Positions 9,799-20,029 of a DNA stretch of 64,000 nt are shown one piece after another. Origin of the DNA: an uncultured Aquimarina sp. (GTDB lineage: Bacteria > Bacteroidota > Bacteroidia > Flavobacteriales > Flavobacteriaceae); assembly GCF_947495315.1 (NCBI RefSeq), contig NZ_CANLYD010000002.1, forward strand, positions 481,812-545,811, written 5' to 3'. Position numbers and translations under genes: made by a program. Below the pieces are notes generated by a model. That model saw only the letters and a list, made by a program, of their open reading frames with translations, ran no database searches and was not told the origin of the DNA. Position 1 is the stretch's first letter, and each line of letters starts with the position of its first letter.

Positions 9799-12700
9799 AT
9801 GAAGCTATTAAAACCTTTATTAAAAAGATTTTCTTTTTATTTCGGCCACAGAAAAATACCATTACTAATCGTATGCTCCTTGTTAGTAAGTTTAACATGG
9901 GGGCAAGTAAATACAGGAGGAACAGCGACAACTTCTGATCATCAAAAGCAAGTGATTGGATATATTACAAACTGGGATGCCTGGAAAGCAGCTAGTGCTG
10001 GAGTTCCCTCTGCAGGAGCATTAACACAATTAAATATAGATTACTCGAAATACACTATTTTAAACTATTCTTTTTTTGGAGTAGCTGTAGATGGTTCTTT
10101 ACATAGTGGAGATCTTAGAAATAAGGATATCTGGCAGCCTGGAGCTATACAACAACCAGGCGATCTTTTATACGGAGATGTTTATAGTAGTTGGGATTTT
10201 CATATCCTTTTTGGTGAAATAGAGCCTATACAATGGATCAACGAAGAAGTAAAACAAAGAGCTGAAGCTCTGGGATACGTAGTAGAAGTAGGCGGTACCA
10301 CCTGGTCCCATCCTGAATGGGGACTTAGTGGTGTTTTGCCATTACCCTTACCAAAAGAAGGTAGTGGTGCCAAAGGTTTATTAGAACTAGCAAAAGCAAA
10401 TGGAGTAAAAGTAATGGCTTCTCTAGGGGGATGGAGTATGTGTAAACATTTTCCCGAAATGGCAGCAGATCCTGTAAAAAGAGCTCGTTTTATCGAAGAC
10501 TGTAAAAAGCTTATCAATATGGGATTTGACGGAATTGATCTGGATTGGGAATATCCAGGACCATTTCCGGGAATGAATTTCACAGGCACAAATGCAGACT
10601 ATGCTAATTTCGAAAACCTAGTAGAAGAGATTAGAGATGCTATAGGACCGGATAAATTAATAACGGCTGCGATGGCAGCTGATTATAAGAAACTAGAAGG
10701 TTTCAATTGGTCTAGATTAGCCAATACCATGGATTACTTTAATATGATGACCTATGACTTTAACGGAGGATGGTCGAATATTGCCGGGCATAATGCACCG
10801 GTATATCCTTATGATGGAGCCGAAGCTCCTGATTTTAACTGGCAAACATTATTAGATAAAATGAAAGGAATGGGAGTGCCTGTTTCTAAGATTAATTTTG
10901 GTGCTCCATTTTATGGCAGAGGTGTTGTTACGGATGGAGCAGCAGACCTGAATGCTCCAACTGTAAAGAGAAATGTAACCATACAGCCTGATGGTCCCGT
11001 AAGCACAGCGGCCGATTATACAAACTGGCCTCAAGAAGTATATGATGGTACACCTAATTACTTTTTTATCCAACAAAAAACTGGATCAGGTAGCGGTTGG
11101 ACTAGAAAATGGGACGATCAGGCAAAAGTACCGTATATGGTAAAAGGCAATTTCTTTTTAAGTTATGATGATGAAGAATCAATAACTGAAAAAGCTAAAT
11201 TTATTAATGCCAATGACCTGGCAGGAACTATTATTTGGACCGTTTTCGGAGATCTTGAATTTTCGGGTTCAGCTCAATCTTTTGGTACAAAATTAAAAAG
11301 ATGGTCTAATGTAAAATCACCTTTAGTAAATACATTAAACGAAGTATTCGCGAGTGGTGGAGTAGGTAATAAACCTCCGATAGTAAGCATTACATCTCCT
11401 GAAGATGGCGCTATATTCGAAGCTGGAAATACTATTCAAATTTCAGCTGATGCTAGTGATCCTGATGCTGATGGAAGCATTACCAGAGTTCAATTTTATA
11501 GAGGGACAACGCTATTAGCTGAAGATACAACAGTGCCATATTCTTATACCTGGAACAATAGTACAGCAGGAAATCATGCAATTATTGCAAAAGCATACGA
11601 TGATAAAGGTGCTAGTGCTACGACAACCGTAAATATCTCCGTAACAGGTATTGGTGGAAATGAATTACCAACTGTTACCATTACATCACCTGCTGAGGGA
11701 GCATCATTTACTGCTGGAGCAACAGTTGCAATTTCTGCGGATGCTTTAGATACAGATGGGACTATAAATCGTGTAGCGTTTTATAATGGCAATGTATTGC
11801 TTGGTGAAGATACAAGTGAACCCTATAACTACAATTGGATCAATCCATCAGTAGGTAGTTATACTATTACTGCAAAAGCTTTTGATAATGAAAATGGTGA
11901 AGGAACTTCATCTATTTCAATAACTGTTACAGGAGGAGACTCTTGTACTGCACCTGCGTATGTAGCTGGACAGGTATATGTTGGAGGGGATCGAGTATCG
12001 TATCAAGGAAACGAATATGAAGCTAAATGGTGGACACAGAATAATGATCCTGTGACCAATCGCGAGAATGTATGGAAATTAATAGGTCCTTGCGGTGGCG
12101 GGCAAAGTGCGCCACAAGTATCTATCACCTCTCCAACTTCTGGACAATCTTTTGTTGAAAGCAGTACAGTTACTATCAGCGCAAATGCTTCAGACACAGA
12201 TGGGACAGTTTCTAAAGTAGCATTTTATGTAGATGGTACTATGATTGCAGAAGATACGTCAGCACCATACACAACCAACTGGGCTGCTACTTTAGGTAAT
12301 CATACTATTACTGCAGAGGCAACCGATAATGATAATCAAGCTACTACTTCAACAGCTGTAAGTATTAGCGTAACAACTGATGGCGGATGTACCGGTAGTA
12401 ATAGTTTTAAAGTAGTAGGATATATGCCTAGTTGGCAAGGAGCCGCCAGTGCTGTTCAGTATGATAAATTAACTCATATCAATTATTCTTTCTTACTACC
12501 TAACAGCGATGGTAGTCTGCGCCCTTTGGATAACGTTTCAAAAATGCAACAACTCGTTTCTTTGGGTCATGCTCAGGGAGTAAAAGTATTGATCGCAGTA
12601 GGAGGATGGATGGATGGTAATGATTCAGCATTCACCACTTTGGCTGCAAATCCTACAACCCGAACAGCTTTTATAAACAACTTAGTCAATTTTGTAAATC

Positions 12701-15594
12701 AATATGATCTTGATGGAGTTGATATGGATTGGGAATACCCGCGTGAAGGTAATGAACCTCAGAATTTTGAATTATTGATGCAAGAACTGGGTCAGGCAAT
12801 GCATACTAGAGGAAAATTGTTAACTGCTGCAGTAGTAGTTTCAGGATGGAACGCTGATGGAGTGTTAAGCGGAGTTTTTGATGATGTAGATTTCTTGAAT
12901 ATAATGGCGTATGATGGTCCAGATCACGGTTCAATGGGGCAGGCTCAAGGTGGATTAGATTATTGGCTAGGAAGAGGATTGCCAAAAGAAAAAGCAGTAC
13001 TTGGTGTACCTTTTTACAGTCGTCCACAGGCACAAAGTTATGCTTCGTTATTAGCTCAGGGAGCGGATCCGAATAGCGATACTTTTCAAGGAAATAACTA
13101 TAACGGAATTCCTACTATTAAAGCGAAAACACAAATGGCATTAGATCGTGCAGGAGGTATTATGATGTGGGAGATTTCACATGATACTACAGATGCTAAT
13201 ACCTCTTTATTAGCGGCAATCAATCAGGTAGCAGGGAATCCTTGCGAGCCGGATAATGTAGCTCCGCAAGTAACAATTACTGCACCAAATTCAGGGGCTA
13301 CTTTTACTGTAGGAAATATGGTTACTATTACAGCTTCAGCATCAGATACCGATGGTAGTGTAACCAAGGTTGACTTTTATGTAGATGGAAATATGATTAG
13401 TTCTGATAACGCTGCTCCGTACGCTGCAGATTGGACAGCAACAAATGGTAGTCATACGATTACTACACGTGCAACAGATAATGACAACGCTGTTACAACA
13501 TCCACAGCAATTTCTATTACGGTTACTGGTGATAACAACACCTCACCAACAGTAAATATAACGAGTCCAGCTGATGGAGCTTCTTTTAACGTTGGTGATA
13601 CTATTAGTATTGAAGCTAACGCAAATGATACTGATGGTAACGTAACTAAAGTATCTTTTTACCTAGATGGAAATATAATTAACGAAGATACCTCTGCTCC
13701 ATATTCAGCAAATTGGACAGCAACGAATGGCAATCATACTATTACCGCTATGGTGACTGATAATGAAGGAGCATCAACCACATCTTCAGCAATAAATATA
13801 ACCGTGAATACTGATGGAGGAGGAGGTTGTAATGAACCTCAATACGTGGAAAATGGAGGATATGTTGCAGGCAGTATAGTTCAAAATAATGGTAATAAAT
13901 ATGAATGTAGACCATATCCATATTCAGGATGGTGTAACGGTGTCGCATGGGCATATGGCCCTGGAGAAGGAACCTATTGGCAAGATGCATGGACTCTTTT
14001 AGGAGAGTGTGGTGATGGAGATACAGGAAATGAAGCTCCAACCGTATTTATTTCGCAACCAACAAACGGACAGTCATTTGCTGAAGGGAGTACAATTGTA
14101 ATTAATGCTTCAGCATCAGATACTGATGGAGATGTAACAAAAGTAGAGTTCTTTAGAAATGGAACTTTGATAGGAGAAGATACAACTAGTCCCTATAGTT
14201 TTACTTGGAACAACGCTTCAACAGGAAATTATACACTGATGGCAAAAGCTACTGATGATAGTGATGCTACAGGGGAATCTACAGTAAGTATTTCTGTAGG
14301 ATCTGTAGATCCAATACCTGGTGATTTACCAAAAAGAATCTTGGTAGGATACTGGCATAATTTTAATAATGGTTCTTCGACTCCAAAACTAAGGGATGTA
14401 TCCGAGAAGTGGGATGTTATTTGTATTGCCTTTGCAGAACCAAAGTTTGGCAGTAGATCTGATATGACTTTTAGTCCTTATGAAATTTATGGTAGTGCCT
14501 CAGAATTTATAAACGATGTTGCAACTGTACAAGCAAGAGGACAAAAAGTGTTGATTTCTATTGGTGGAGCAAATGCTACAGTAGAATTAAACACAGCATC
14601 AGAAAAGAATGAATTTGTAAATTCTATGACCACTATTATCAATACGTATGGGTTTAATGGACTGGACATTGATTTAGAAGGGAGTTCACTTTCTTTGGCA
14701 GCCGGAGATACTGATTTTAGAAGTCCAACAACTCCGAAGATCGTTAATTTAATTGATGCAACTAAGCAAGTACGAAATAATGTAGGTGCCGATAATTTTG
14801 TTTTGAGTATGGCTCCAGAAACCTTATATGTACAAGGAGGATTTAGTGCATACGGTGGAGCTAGTGGTGCTTATTTACCTGTTATTTACGGATTACGAAA
14901 TGAGATGGATTATATCCACGTGCAGCATTATAATACAGGATGTATGTTAGGATTGGACGGGCTTTGTTATTCGTCAGCTAATGCTGATTTTCACGTAGCT
15001 ATGGCAGAGATGCTGTTACAAGGGTTTCCGGCTGGAGGAAATCAATTCCCTGCTTTAAGACAAGATCAGGTAGCCATAGGATTACCAGCTAATCCAAGCG
15101 CGGCAGGAAGTGGATATACAGCACCCGCAGAAGTGCATAAAGCATTGGATTACCTAATAAAAGGTCAGTCTTTTGGAGGAAGTTATCAACTTAGAAACCC
15201 TACAGGTTATCCTAACTTTAGAGGGTTGATGACTTGGTCTATTAACTGGGATATTGTCGCAGGCTTTGGATTTTCTAATCCTCATAGAGCTTATTTAGAT
15301 GCTTTGGATCAGAGAGCTCCAGAACAAATACTGGAAAAAGAAAGCTTGAAGATGTATCCTAATCCTTTTACATCAAAGGTAAATATCTCATTTGAGTTAA
15401 ATAAAAATAAACCAATTACTGCAGTTATATATAATCAGATCGGTATGAAGATTGCCGTGTTAAAAGAAAACGAAAAACTTTCTTCTGGAAATCATAGTAT
15501 GCAGTGGGATACCGATGGTATTCCAAATGGAATCTACTTCTTGAAAATCTGGATGGGTAAAGAAGTAAAAACAATGAAACTGATTAAACAGTAA
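9799..15594 (+). CDS. chiA: Secreted multidomain chitinase with three GH18 domains, two CBM5/12 and six Ig-like modules, T9SS substrate
   Basis: A 1931-aa secreted chitinase. Order: signal peptide (1-35); GH18-1 (about 48-515, SxGG as MASLGGWS, catalytic DGIDLDWE with E251); two Ig-like modules (524-712); CBM5/12 (715-768); Ig (772-860); GH18-2 (868-1152, DGVDMDWE, E979); two Ig (1154-1335); CBM5/12-like Cys-rich module (1343-1405); Ig (1411-1500); GH18-3 (1511-1838, NGLDIDLE, E1627); and a T9SS type A sorting domain (1847-1931, starts MYPNPF, ends KLIKQ). Flavobacterium johnsoniae ChiA, as I recall it, has two GH18 domains; this one adds a third, paralogous to the GH18 of the gene at 20030. 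In GH18-3 the first Asp of DxxDxDxE is Asn. The domains probably combine different cleavage modes on crystalline chitin; that is inferred. Confidence 0.96.
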   Translation: MKLLKPLLKRFSFYFGHRKIPLLIVCSLLVSLTWGQVNTGGTATTSDHQKQVIGYITNWDAWKAASAGVPSAGALTQLNIDYSKYTILNYSFFGVAVDGSLHSGDLRNKDIWQPGAIQQPGDLLYGDVYSSWDFHILFGEIEPIQWINEEVKQRAEALGYVVEVGGTTWSHPEWGLSGVLPLPLPKEGSGAKGLLELAKANGVKVMASLGGWSMCKHFPEMAADPVKRARFIEDCKKLINMGFDGIDLDWEYPGPFPGMNFTGTNADYANFENLVEEIRDAIGPDKLITAAMAADYKKLEGFNWSRLANTMDYFNMMTYDFNGGWSNIAGHNAPVYPYDGAEAPDFNWQTLLDKMKGMGVPVSKINFGAPFYGRGVVTDGAADLNAPTVKRNVTIQPDGPVSTAADYTNWPQEVYDGTPNYFFIQQKTGSGSGWTRKWDDQAKVPYMVKGNFFLSYDDEESITEKAKFINANDLAGTIIWTVFGDLEFSGSAQSFGTKLKRWSNVKSPLVNTLNEVFASGGVGNKPPIVSITSPEDGAIFEAGNTIQISADASDPDADGSITRVQFYRGTTLLAEDTTVPYSYTWNNSTAGNHAIIAKAYDDKGASATTTVNISVTGIGGNELPTVTITSPAEGASFTAGATVAISADALDTDGTINRVAFYNGNVLLGEDTSEPYNYNWINPSVGSYTITAKAFDNENGEGTSSISITVTGGDSCTAPAYVAGQVYVGGDRVSYQGNEYEAKWWTQNNDPVTNRENVWKLIGPCGGGQSAPQVSITSPTSGQSFVESSTVTISANASDTDGTVSKVAFYVDGTMIAEDTSAPYTTNWAATLGNHTITAEATDNDNQATTSTAVSISVTTDGGCTGSNSFKVVGYMPSWQGAASAVQYDKLTHINYSFLLPNSDGSLRPLDNVSKMQQLVSLGHAQGVKVLIAVGGWMDGNDSAFTTLAANPTTRTAFINNLVNFVNQYDLDGVDMDWEYPREGNEPQNFELLMQELGQAMHTRGKLLTAAVVVSGWNADGVLSGVFDDVDFLNIMAYDGPDHGSMGQAQGGLDYWLGRGLPKEKAVLGVPFYSRPQAQSYASLLAQGADPNSDTFQGNNYNGIPTIKAKTQMALDRAGGIMMWEISHDTTDANTSLLAAINQVAGNPCEPDNVAPQVTITAPNSGATFTVGNMVTITASASDTDGSVTKVDFYVDGNMISSDNAAPYAADWTATNGSHTITTRATDNDNAVTTSTAISITVTGDNNTSPTVNITSPADGASFNVGDTISIEANANDTDGNVTKVSFYLDGNIINEDTSAPYSANWTATNGNHTITAMVTDNEGASTTSSAINITVNTDGGGGCNEPQYVENGGYVAGSIVQNNGNKYECRPYPYSGWCNGVAWAYGPGEGTYWQDAWTLLGECGDGDTGNEAPTVFISQPTNGQSFAEGSTIVINASASDTDGDVTKVEFFRNGTLIGEDTTSPYSFTWNNASTGNYTLMAKATDDSDATGESTVSISVGSVDPIPGDLPKRILVGYWHNFNNGSSTPKLRDVSEKWDVICIAFAEPKFGSRSDMTFSPYEIYGSASEFINDVATVQARGQKVLISIGGANATVELNTASEKNEFVNSMTTIINTYGFNGLDIDLEGSSLSLAAGDTDFRSPTTPKIVNLIDATKQVRNNVGADNFVLSMAPETLYVQGGFSAYGGASGAYLPVIYGLRNEMDYIHVQHYNTGCMLGLDGLCYSSANADFHVAMAEMLLQGFPAGGNQFPALRQDQVAIGLPANPSAAGSGYTAPAEVHKALDYLIKGQSFGGSYQLRNPTGYPNFRGLMTWSINWDIVAGFGFSNPHRAYLDALDQRAPEQILEKESLKMYPNPFTSKVNISFELNKNKPITAVIYNQIGMKIAVLKENEKLSSGNHSMQWDTDGIPNGIYFLKIWMGKEVKTMKLIKQ

Positions 15595-15623
15595 CATTTC
15601 CCCATAATGTTTTTTTGAAATTT

Positions 15624-15656
15624 ACCTCTCGTCTACGTTTAAAAATGATGAGAGGT
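15624..15656 (+). terminator. Hairpin between the first two chitinase genes
   Basis: ACCTCTCGTC (15624-15633) pairs with GATGAGAGGT (15647-15656), one G-T wobble, 13-nt loop, then GAATTTTG. It has a weak T tract, so it is either a partial terminator or an mRNA-stabilising hairpin within the cluster. Confidence 0.5.
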
Positions 15657-15738
15657 GAATTTTGCTATTAACAACTACTTCTTGAGTAAACATCTTCATC
15701 AGAGAAGAACTTAACTTAATACTCTTAAATGAAACCTT

Positions 15739-18700
15739 ATGAAACCTCAATTTATAATTTCAAAACATGAGATTTTGATCCATATTTTCATGTGGATTCT
15801 TTTCTTTGGAGCAAAAATACAAGCACAAAGCCCAATAGAGAAAAACGGACAACTCAAAGTCTGCGGAACTCAATTGTGTAATCAATATAATAACCCGATA
15901 CAACTGCGTGGTATGAGTACCCATGGAATTCAATGGTATGGTTGGGGTAATTGCTTGACGGAAAGTTCATTAGATGTACTTGCCAATGATTGGGAAGCAG
16001 ATATTCTCCGGATTTCATTATACGTACAAGAAGGAGGTTATGAGACAGATCCGATAGGATTTACAAATCAGGTTTCTAGATTGATAGAAGAAGCTACGGA
16101 ACGCGGAATGTATGCTCTAGTAGATTGGCATCAATTGAATCCTGGAGATCCAAACGCAAACTTGGAAAATGCTAAACGATTCTTTACAGATATTGCTAAC
16201 CAGCATAAAGATAAAAATAATATTATCTATGATGTTTGTAATGAACCTAATGGTTCTGGTGTCACCTGGAATCGTATCAAGACATATGCAGACCAAATCA
16301 TCCCTGTAATTAAGAGTATAGATAATAATGCAGTAGTTCTTGTAGGGACACATGGATGGGCAACTTTTGGAGTATCAGGAGAAGGAACATTACAAGACGT
16401 CATCAACAATCCATTACAGTTTGATAATGTAATGTATACCTTCCATTTTTATGCAAATAGTCATAGAGACGCATACTTAAGTACTTTAGATCAAGCCTCT
16501 AATCAACTTCCGGTATTTGTAACAGAATTTGGTAGTCAGGAGTTTACCGGTGATGGACCAAATGATTTTGCAATGACACAACAATTTATCGATTTGATGC
16601 GTCAAAAGAAGATCAGCTGGACAAGCTGGAACTACTCTGATGATTTTAGATCAGGAGCTTCTTGGCAATCAGGAACATGTTCAAGTGGAATATGGACTAC
16701 AGAAAATCTTAAGCCTGCAGGTAGTTGGATTAGAGATAAAATAAAATTCCCAGCGGATGATTTTCCTGGAGGTGATGGGGGTGATACCCAATCTCCGTAT
16801 TTGGGAAGTCCGGCTAGCATTCCCGGTGTTATTAAAGCAGAAAATTATGATCTTGGTGGACAATCAGTTGCGTATAATGATACTTCAAGTTCTAATCAAG
16901 GTGGTGCCTACCGCAATGAAGCAGTAGATATAGAATCCAGTTCAGAAGGAGGGTTTAACGTTGGATGGGTAAGCACAGGTGAATGGTTAGAATATACGGT
17001 TGATATTCAGACAGGAGGAAATTACAAAGTAGATTGCCGAGTAGCAGCTATTACTTCAGGAAAAAAGTTTCACCTGGAACTGGATGGACAGAATATTAGT
17101 GGTCCAATAAACGTACCGAATACAGGTGGATGGCAAAATTGGCAAACCGTTTCAGTAAATGCCTCTCTTTCTAAAGGAGAGCAAGTATTACGAATTGTAA
17201 TGGATACGGATGATTTTAATCTCAATCGACTGGATTTTTCTCAAGATACATCCCCTAATAATCAATTACCAGTTTGTAGCATTTTTTCACCTTCCAATAA
17301 TCAAATCTTTGACGAAGGAAGTTTAGTTTCTATTACTGCAAATGCTTCAGATAACGATGGAAATATTACTAAAGTAGAGTTTTTTAGCAATGATATACTT
17401 ATTCATACAGATACTTCAACTCCTTACGAGTATATGATTTCTTCAATTCAGGAAGGAACATATTCTCTAAAAGTTAAGGCTTATGATAATGAAGGAGCTT
17501 CTACAAATTCTTCCCCAATTTCAATTATAGTAAATGGATCCGGGGATGGAGGCAACTGTAATACACCACAATATGTTGGTGGTACAGTATATAGTAATGG
17601 TGATAAGGTTCAAAATTCAGGCAAAGAATATGAGTGTCTTGTTGGTGGATGGTGTAGTATTGGAGGGCCTTATGCTCCAGGTGAAGGATGGGCTTGGACC
17701 AATGCTTGGAAAGAAATTGGGAATTGCAATGCGATTTCCGATAGTTTAGAGCAATCAGAACAAGCGATAAGAGTTGGTTGTGGTATCCCTCCGTATCAGG
17801 ATGGAGCAAGTTATCAAACAGGTGATGAGGTGCAAAATTTTGGTAAAAAATATAAATGCCTTGTCGGAGGATGGTGCAGTATTGGAGGAGCCTATACACC
17901 AGGAGGCTCTGCAGATTGGGCTTGGCCAAGTGCCTGGGAAGAATTAGGAGTTTGTGATGGAGATATAGAGAATCAGTTGCCTATTGTAAATATAGTAAAC
18001 CCTACTGAAGGAGCTCAATATCAATCGGGAGACGAGGTAACAGTTATAGCAGAAGCGGTTGATATCGACGGTAGTATTAGTGAAGTCACTTTTTTTATGG
18101 ATAATGTGGTGATAGGACAAGATAATACAGTTCCTTTTGAAATTACATTTTCTCCTATAGATGGAACTCACGAATTGAGAACAATGGCAGTAGATAACGA
18201 GGGTGGTACAACAACATCTAATCCAGTAACTATTGTTGTAAATGAAGATACAGGAGATGGTGACACTTGCAATCTGGAATTATATATCGATGGAAATACA
18301 TACCAAACAGGAGATGAAGTACAGTACTTAGGTAATAAATATAAATGCAAAGTTGGAGGGTGGTGCTCTGTAGGAGGTTCTTATACTCCACAAGAAGGCT
18401 GGGCTTGGTCTTTTGCCTGGGAGCAATTAGGGCTTTGTACAGGAACACCGATTAATCAACTACCACAGGTGACTATATTAACTCCATCAGTGATATATGC
18501 AGAAACCTTACCTATTACGATTCCGTTACAAGTAAAAGCGATCGATCCTGATGGTACTATTAATGTTATTACAGTTGAAGCAGGAGGTGGTACATTGTCA
18601 TTACAAGCTGAAGAGAATGATATATATCAATCGGATTGGAGGTTTAACAATTACGATACATATACTTATGAAGGACAAGCAACAGATAATGAAGAAGGAG

Positions 18701-20013
18701 TTACCAATTTTACGATTCAAGTAACTGTTAGAAAAACATCGCATGGAGATTTTTTAATTTCAAAAGAAGAATACAATGAGTTCTTTCCTTATAGATATGG
18801 TACAGATTTAGGTACATATGAAATAGATCCGGCAAGAGATTTTTTCACGTATGAATCCTTTGTCGAAGCTATAGTAAGAATGGATAATATAGAAATTACC
18901 TTTGAGCGCAGAAAAGGAACAAACCTATATAAATTAACGCGAAGAGATAAAAGTACTAATCAATCCATTGTAATTCGTATAGATTCTGATTTTGATGCTG
19001 AATGGAATCAGTCAAAACCAATTATCACTCAAGTCGTGGATTATGGAAGTTTTGCTGGTGAAGGAAACGAAATCATTATAAAAAGAGAATTAGCTGCATT
19101 CCTGGCTAATATTTCTCAGGAGACTACAGGAGGATGGGCCACTGCTCCGGGAGGGCCATATTCCTGGGGGTTACATTTTAGAGAAGAACAAGGATATGAA
19201 GGTACTGGTAACCTTGGATATCGGGATGAAGGCAATATTGATTATCCGCCTGCTCCGGGTAAATCCTATCATGGTCGTGGTCCTATTCAGTTAAGCTGGA
19301 ATTATAATTATGGCCAGGTAAGTGAATTTCTGTTTGGTGATAAGAATGTTATGCTTAATAACCCAGAGCGGGTACTTCAGGATGCTGCTTTAGCATTTCA
19401 AACAGCAATTTGGTTTTGGATGACACCGCAATATCCTAAACCTTCAGCACACGATGTGATGGTAAGTAATTGGGTGCCGTCAGTATATGATCAGGAACGC
19501 AACCGAAAACCAGGTTTTGGTATGACCGTAAATATCATTAATGGTGGATTAGAATGTGGTAGTGGCACTGAAATCCCTAAAGTTTTAGGGCGTATTGGTT
19601 TTTATGAGCGATATACCGGAATTTTAAATGTAAATAATGATCTTGATACTACTGATGATTGCTCAGAATGTGGTTGTGCTACAATGCAATCTTATTTCGG
19701 AATAGAGCCAGAACAAGAAACTTTAAGAATAAGAAGTAGTTTGAACAAAGAGAAGCATAAAGTACAAGTTGCTGTATCACCAAATCCATTTCAAGATGAA
19801 CTCCGAGTAGTTATAAACTCAGAAAATAAAACGCAGCTAGTAATGGATATAGTGGATTTTAATGGTCATCGCCTGATGCATATTCCCGCCAAAATTATAA
19901 ATAAAGGAGAACAACAGATGGTAGAGAATGTTTCAGAACTTCCTTCAGGAGTATATTTTCTTAGGGTTAGTATAGGCGAGGAAGTTAAAACCCTTAAAAT
20001 AGTAAAAAGATAA
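15739..20013 (+). CDS. Secreted GH5 / CBM6 / CBM5-12 / GH19 fusion enzyme, T9SS substrate
   Basis: A 1424-aa bifunctional enzyme. Order: signal peptide (1-30, ends AQAQ); GH5 of the GH5_2 cellulase type (about 35-335, acid/base E169 in CNEPNG, nucleophile E263 in VTEFGS); CBM6 (353-505); Ig-like (509-597); two CBM5/12-like modules (607-663, 680-740); Ig (746-835); a third CBM5/12-like (844-901); Ig-like (907-1000); a class-I-like GH19 chitinase (about 1000-1310, E1128 in SQETTGGW, E1149/E1150 in FREEQG, plus YHGRGPIQLSWNYNYG and NIINGGLECG); and a T9SS sorting domain (1338-1424). The usual SHETTGGW has Gln for His. GH19 cuts chitin with inversion. The GH5 partner could attack cellulose, a mixed glucan or chitosan. 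The next gene follows by 16 bp. Confidence 0.94.
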   Translation: MKPQFIISKHEILIHIFMWILFFGAKIQAQSPIEKNGQLKVCGTQLCNQYNNPIQLRGMSTHGIQWYGWGNCLTESSLDVLANDWEADILRISLYVQEGGYETDPIGFTNQVSRLIEEATERGMYALVDWHQLNPGDPNANLENAKRFFTDIANQHKDKNNIIYDVCNEPNGSGVTWNRIKTYADQIIPVIKSIDNNAVVLVGTHGWATFGVSGEGTLQDVINNPLQFDNVMYTFHFYANSHRDAYLSTLDQASNQLPVFVTEFGSQEFTGDGPNDFAMTQQFIDLMRQKKISWTSWNYSDDFRSGASWQSGTCSSGIWTTENLKPAGSWIRDKIKFPADDFPGGDGGDTQSPYLGSPASIPGVIKAENYDLGGQSVAYNDTSSSNQGGAYRNEAVDIESSSEGGFNVGWVSTGEWLEYTVDIQTGGNYKVDCRVAAITSGKKFHLELDGQNISGPINVPNTGGWQNWQTVSVNASLSKGEQVLRIVMDTDDFNLNRLDFSQDTSPNNQLPVCSIFSPSNNQIFDEGSLVSITANASDNDGNITKVEFFSNDILIHTDTSTPYEYMISSIQEGTYSLKVKAYDNEGASTNSSPISIIVNGSGDGGNCNTPQYVGGTVYSNGDKVQNSGKEYECLVGGWCSIGGPYAPGEGWAWTNAWKEIGNCNAISDSLEQSEQAIRVGCGIPPYQDGASYQTGDEVQNFGKKYKCLVGGWCSIGGAYTPGGSADWAWPSAWEELGVCDGDIENQLPIVNIVNPTEGAQYQSGDEVTVIAEAVDIDGSISEVTFFMDNVVIGQDNTVPFEITFSPIDGTHELRTMAVDNEGGTTTSNPVTIVVNEDTGDGDTCNLELYIDGNTYQTGDEVQYLGNKYKCKVGGWCSVGGSYTPQEGWAWSFAWEQLGLCTGTPINQLPQVTILTPSVIYAETLPITIPLQVKAIDPDGTINVITVEAGGGTLSLQAEENDIYQSDWRFNNYDTYTYEGQATDNEEGVTNFTIQVTVRKTSHGDFLISKEEYNEFFPYRYGTDLGTYEIDPARDFFTYESFVEAIVRMDNIEITFERRKGTNLYKLTRRDKSTNQSIVIRIDSDFDAEWNQSKPIITQVVDYGSFAGEGNEIIIKRELAAFLANISQETTGGWATAPGGPYSWGLHFREEQGYEGTGNLGYRDEGNIDYPPAPGKSYHGRGPIQLSWNYNYGQVSEFLFGDKNVMLNNPERVLQDAALAFQTAIWFWMTPQYPKPSAHDVMVSNWVPSVYDQERNRKPGFGMTVNIINGGLECGSGTEIPKVLGRIGFYERYTGILNVNNDLDTTDDCSECGCATMQSYFGIEPEQETLRIRSSLNKEKHKVQVAVSPNPFQDELRVVINSENKTQLVMDIVDFNGHRLMHIPAKIINKGEQQMVENVSELPSGVYFLRVSIGEEVKTLKIVKR

Positions 20014-20029
20014 CCTAAAAGTTAATAAG

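Noticed and set aside
17525..17929. 134-aa antisense reading frame across the CBM modules
   Set aside because: It is antisense to a well-supported secreted enzyme with clear domains, and its composition is that of a shadow frame (many His, Tyr, Leu, Gln). The same happens at 13748-14041, 18230-18448 and 20601-20840 over similar CBM DNA.
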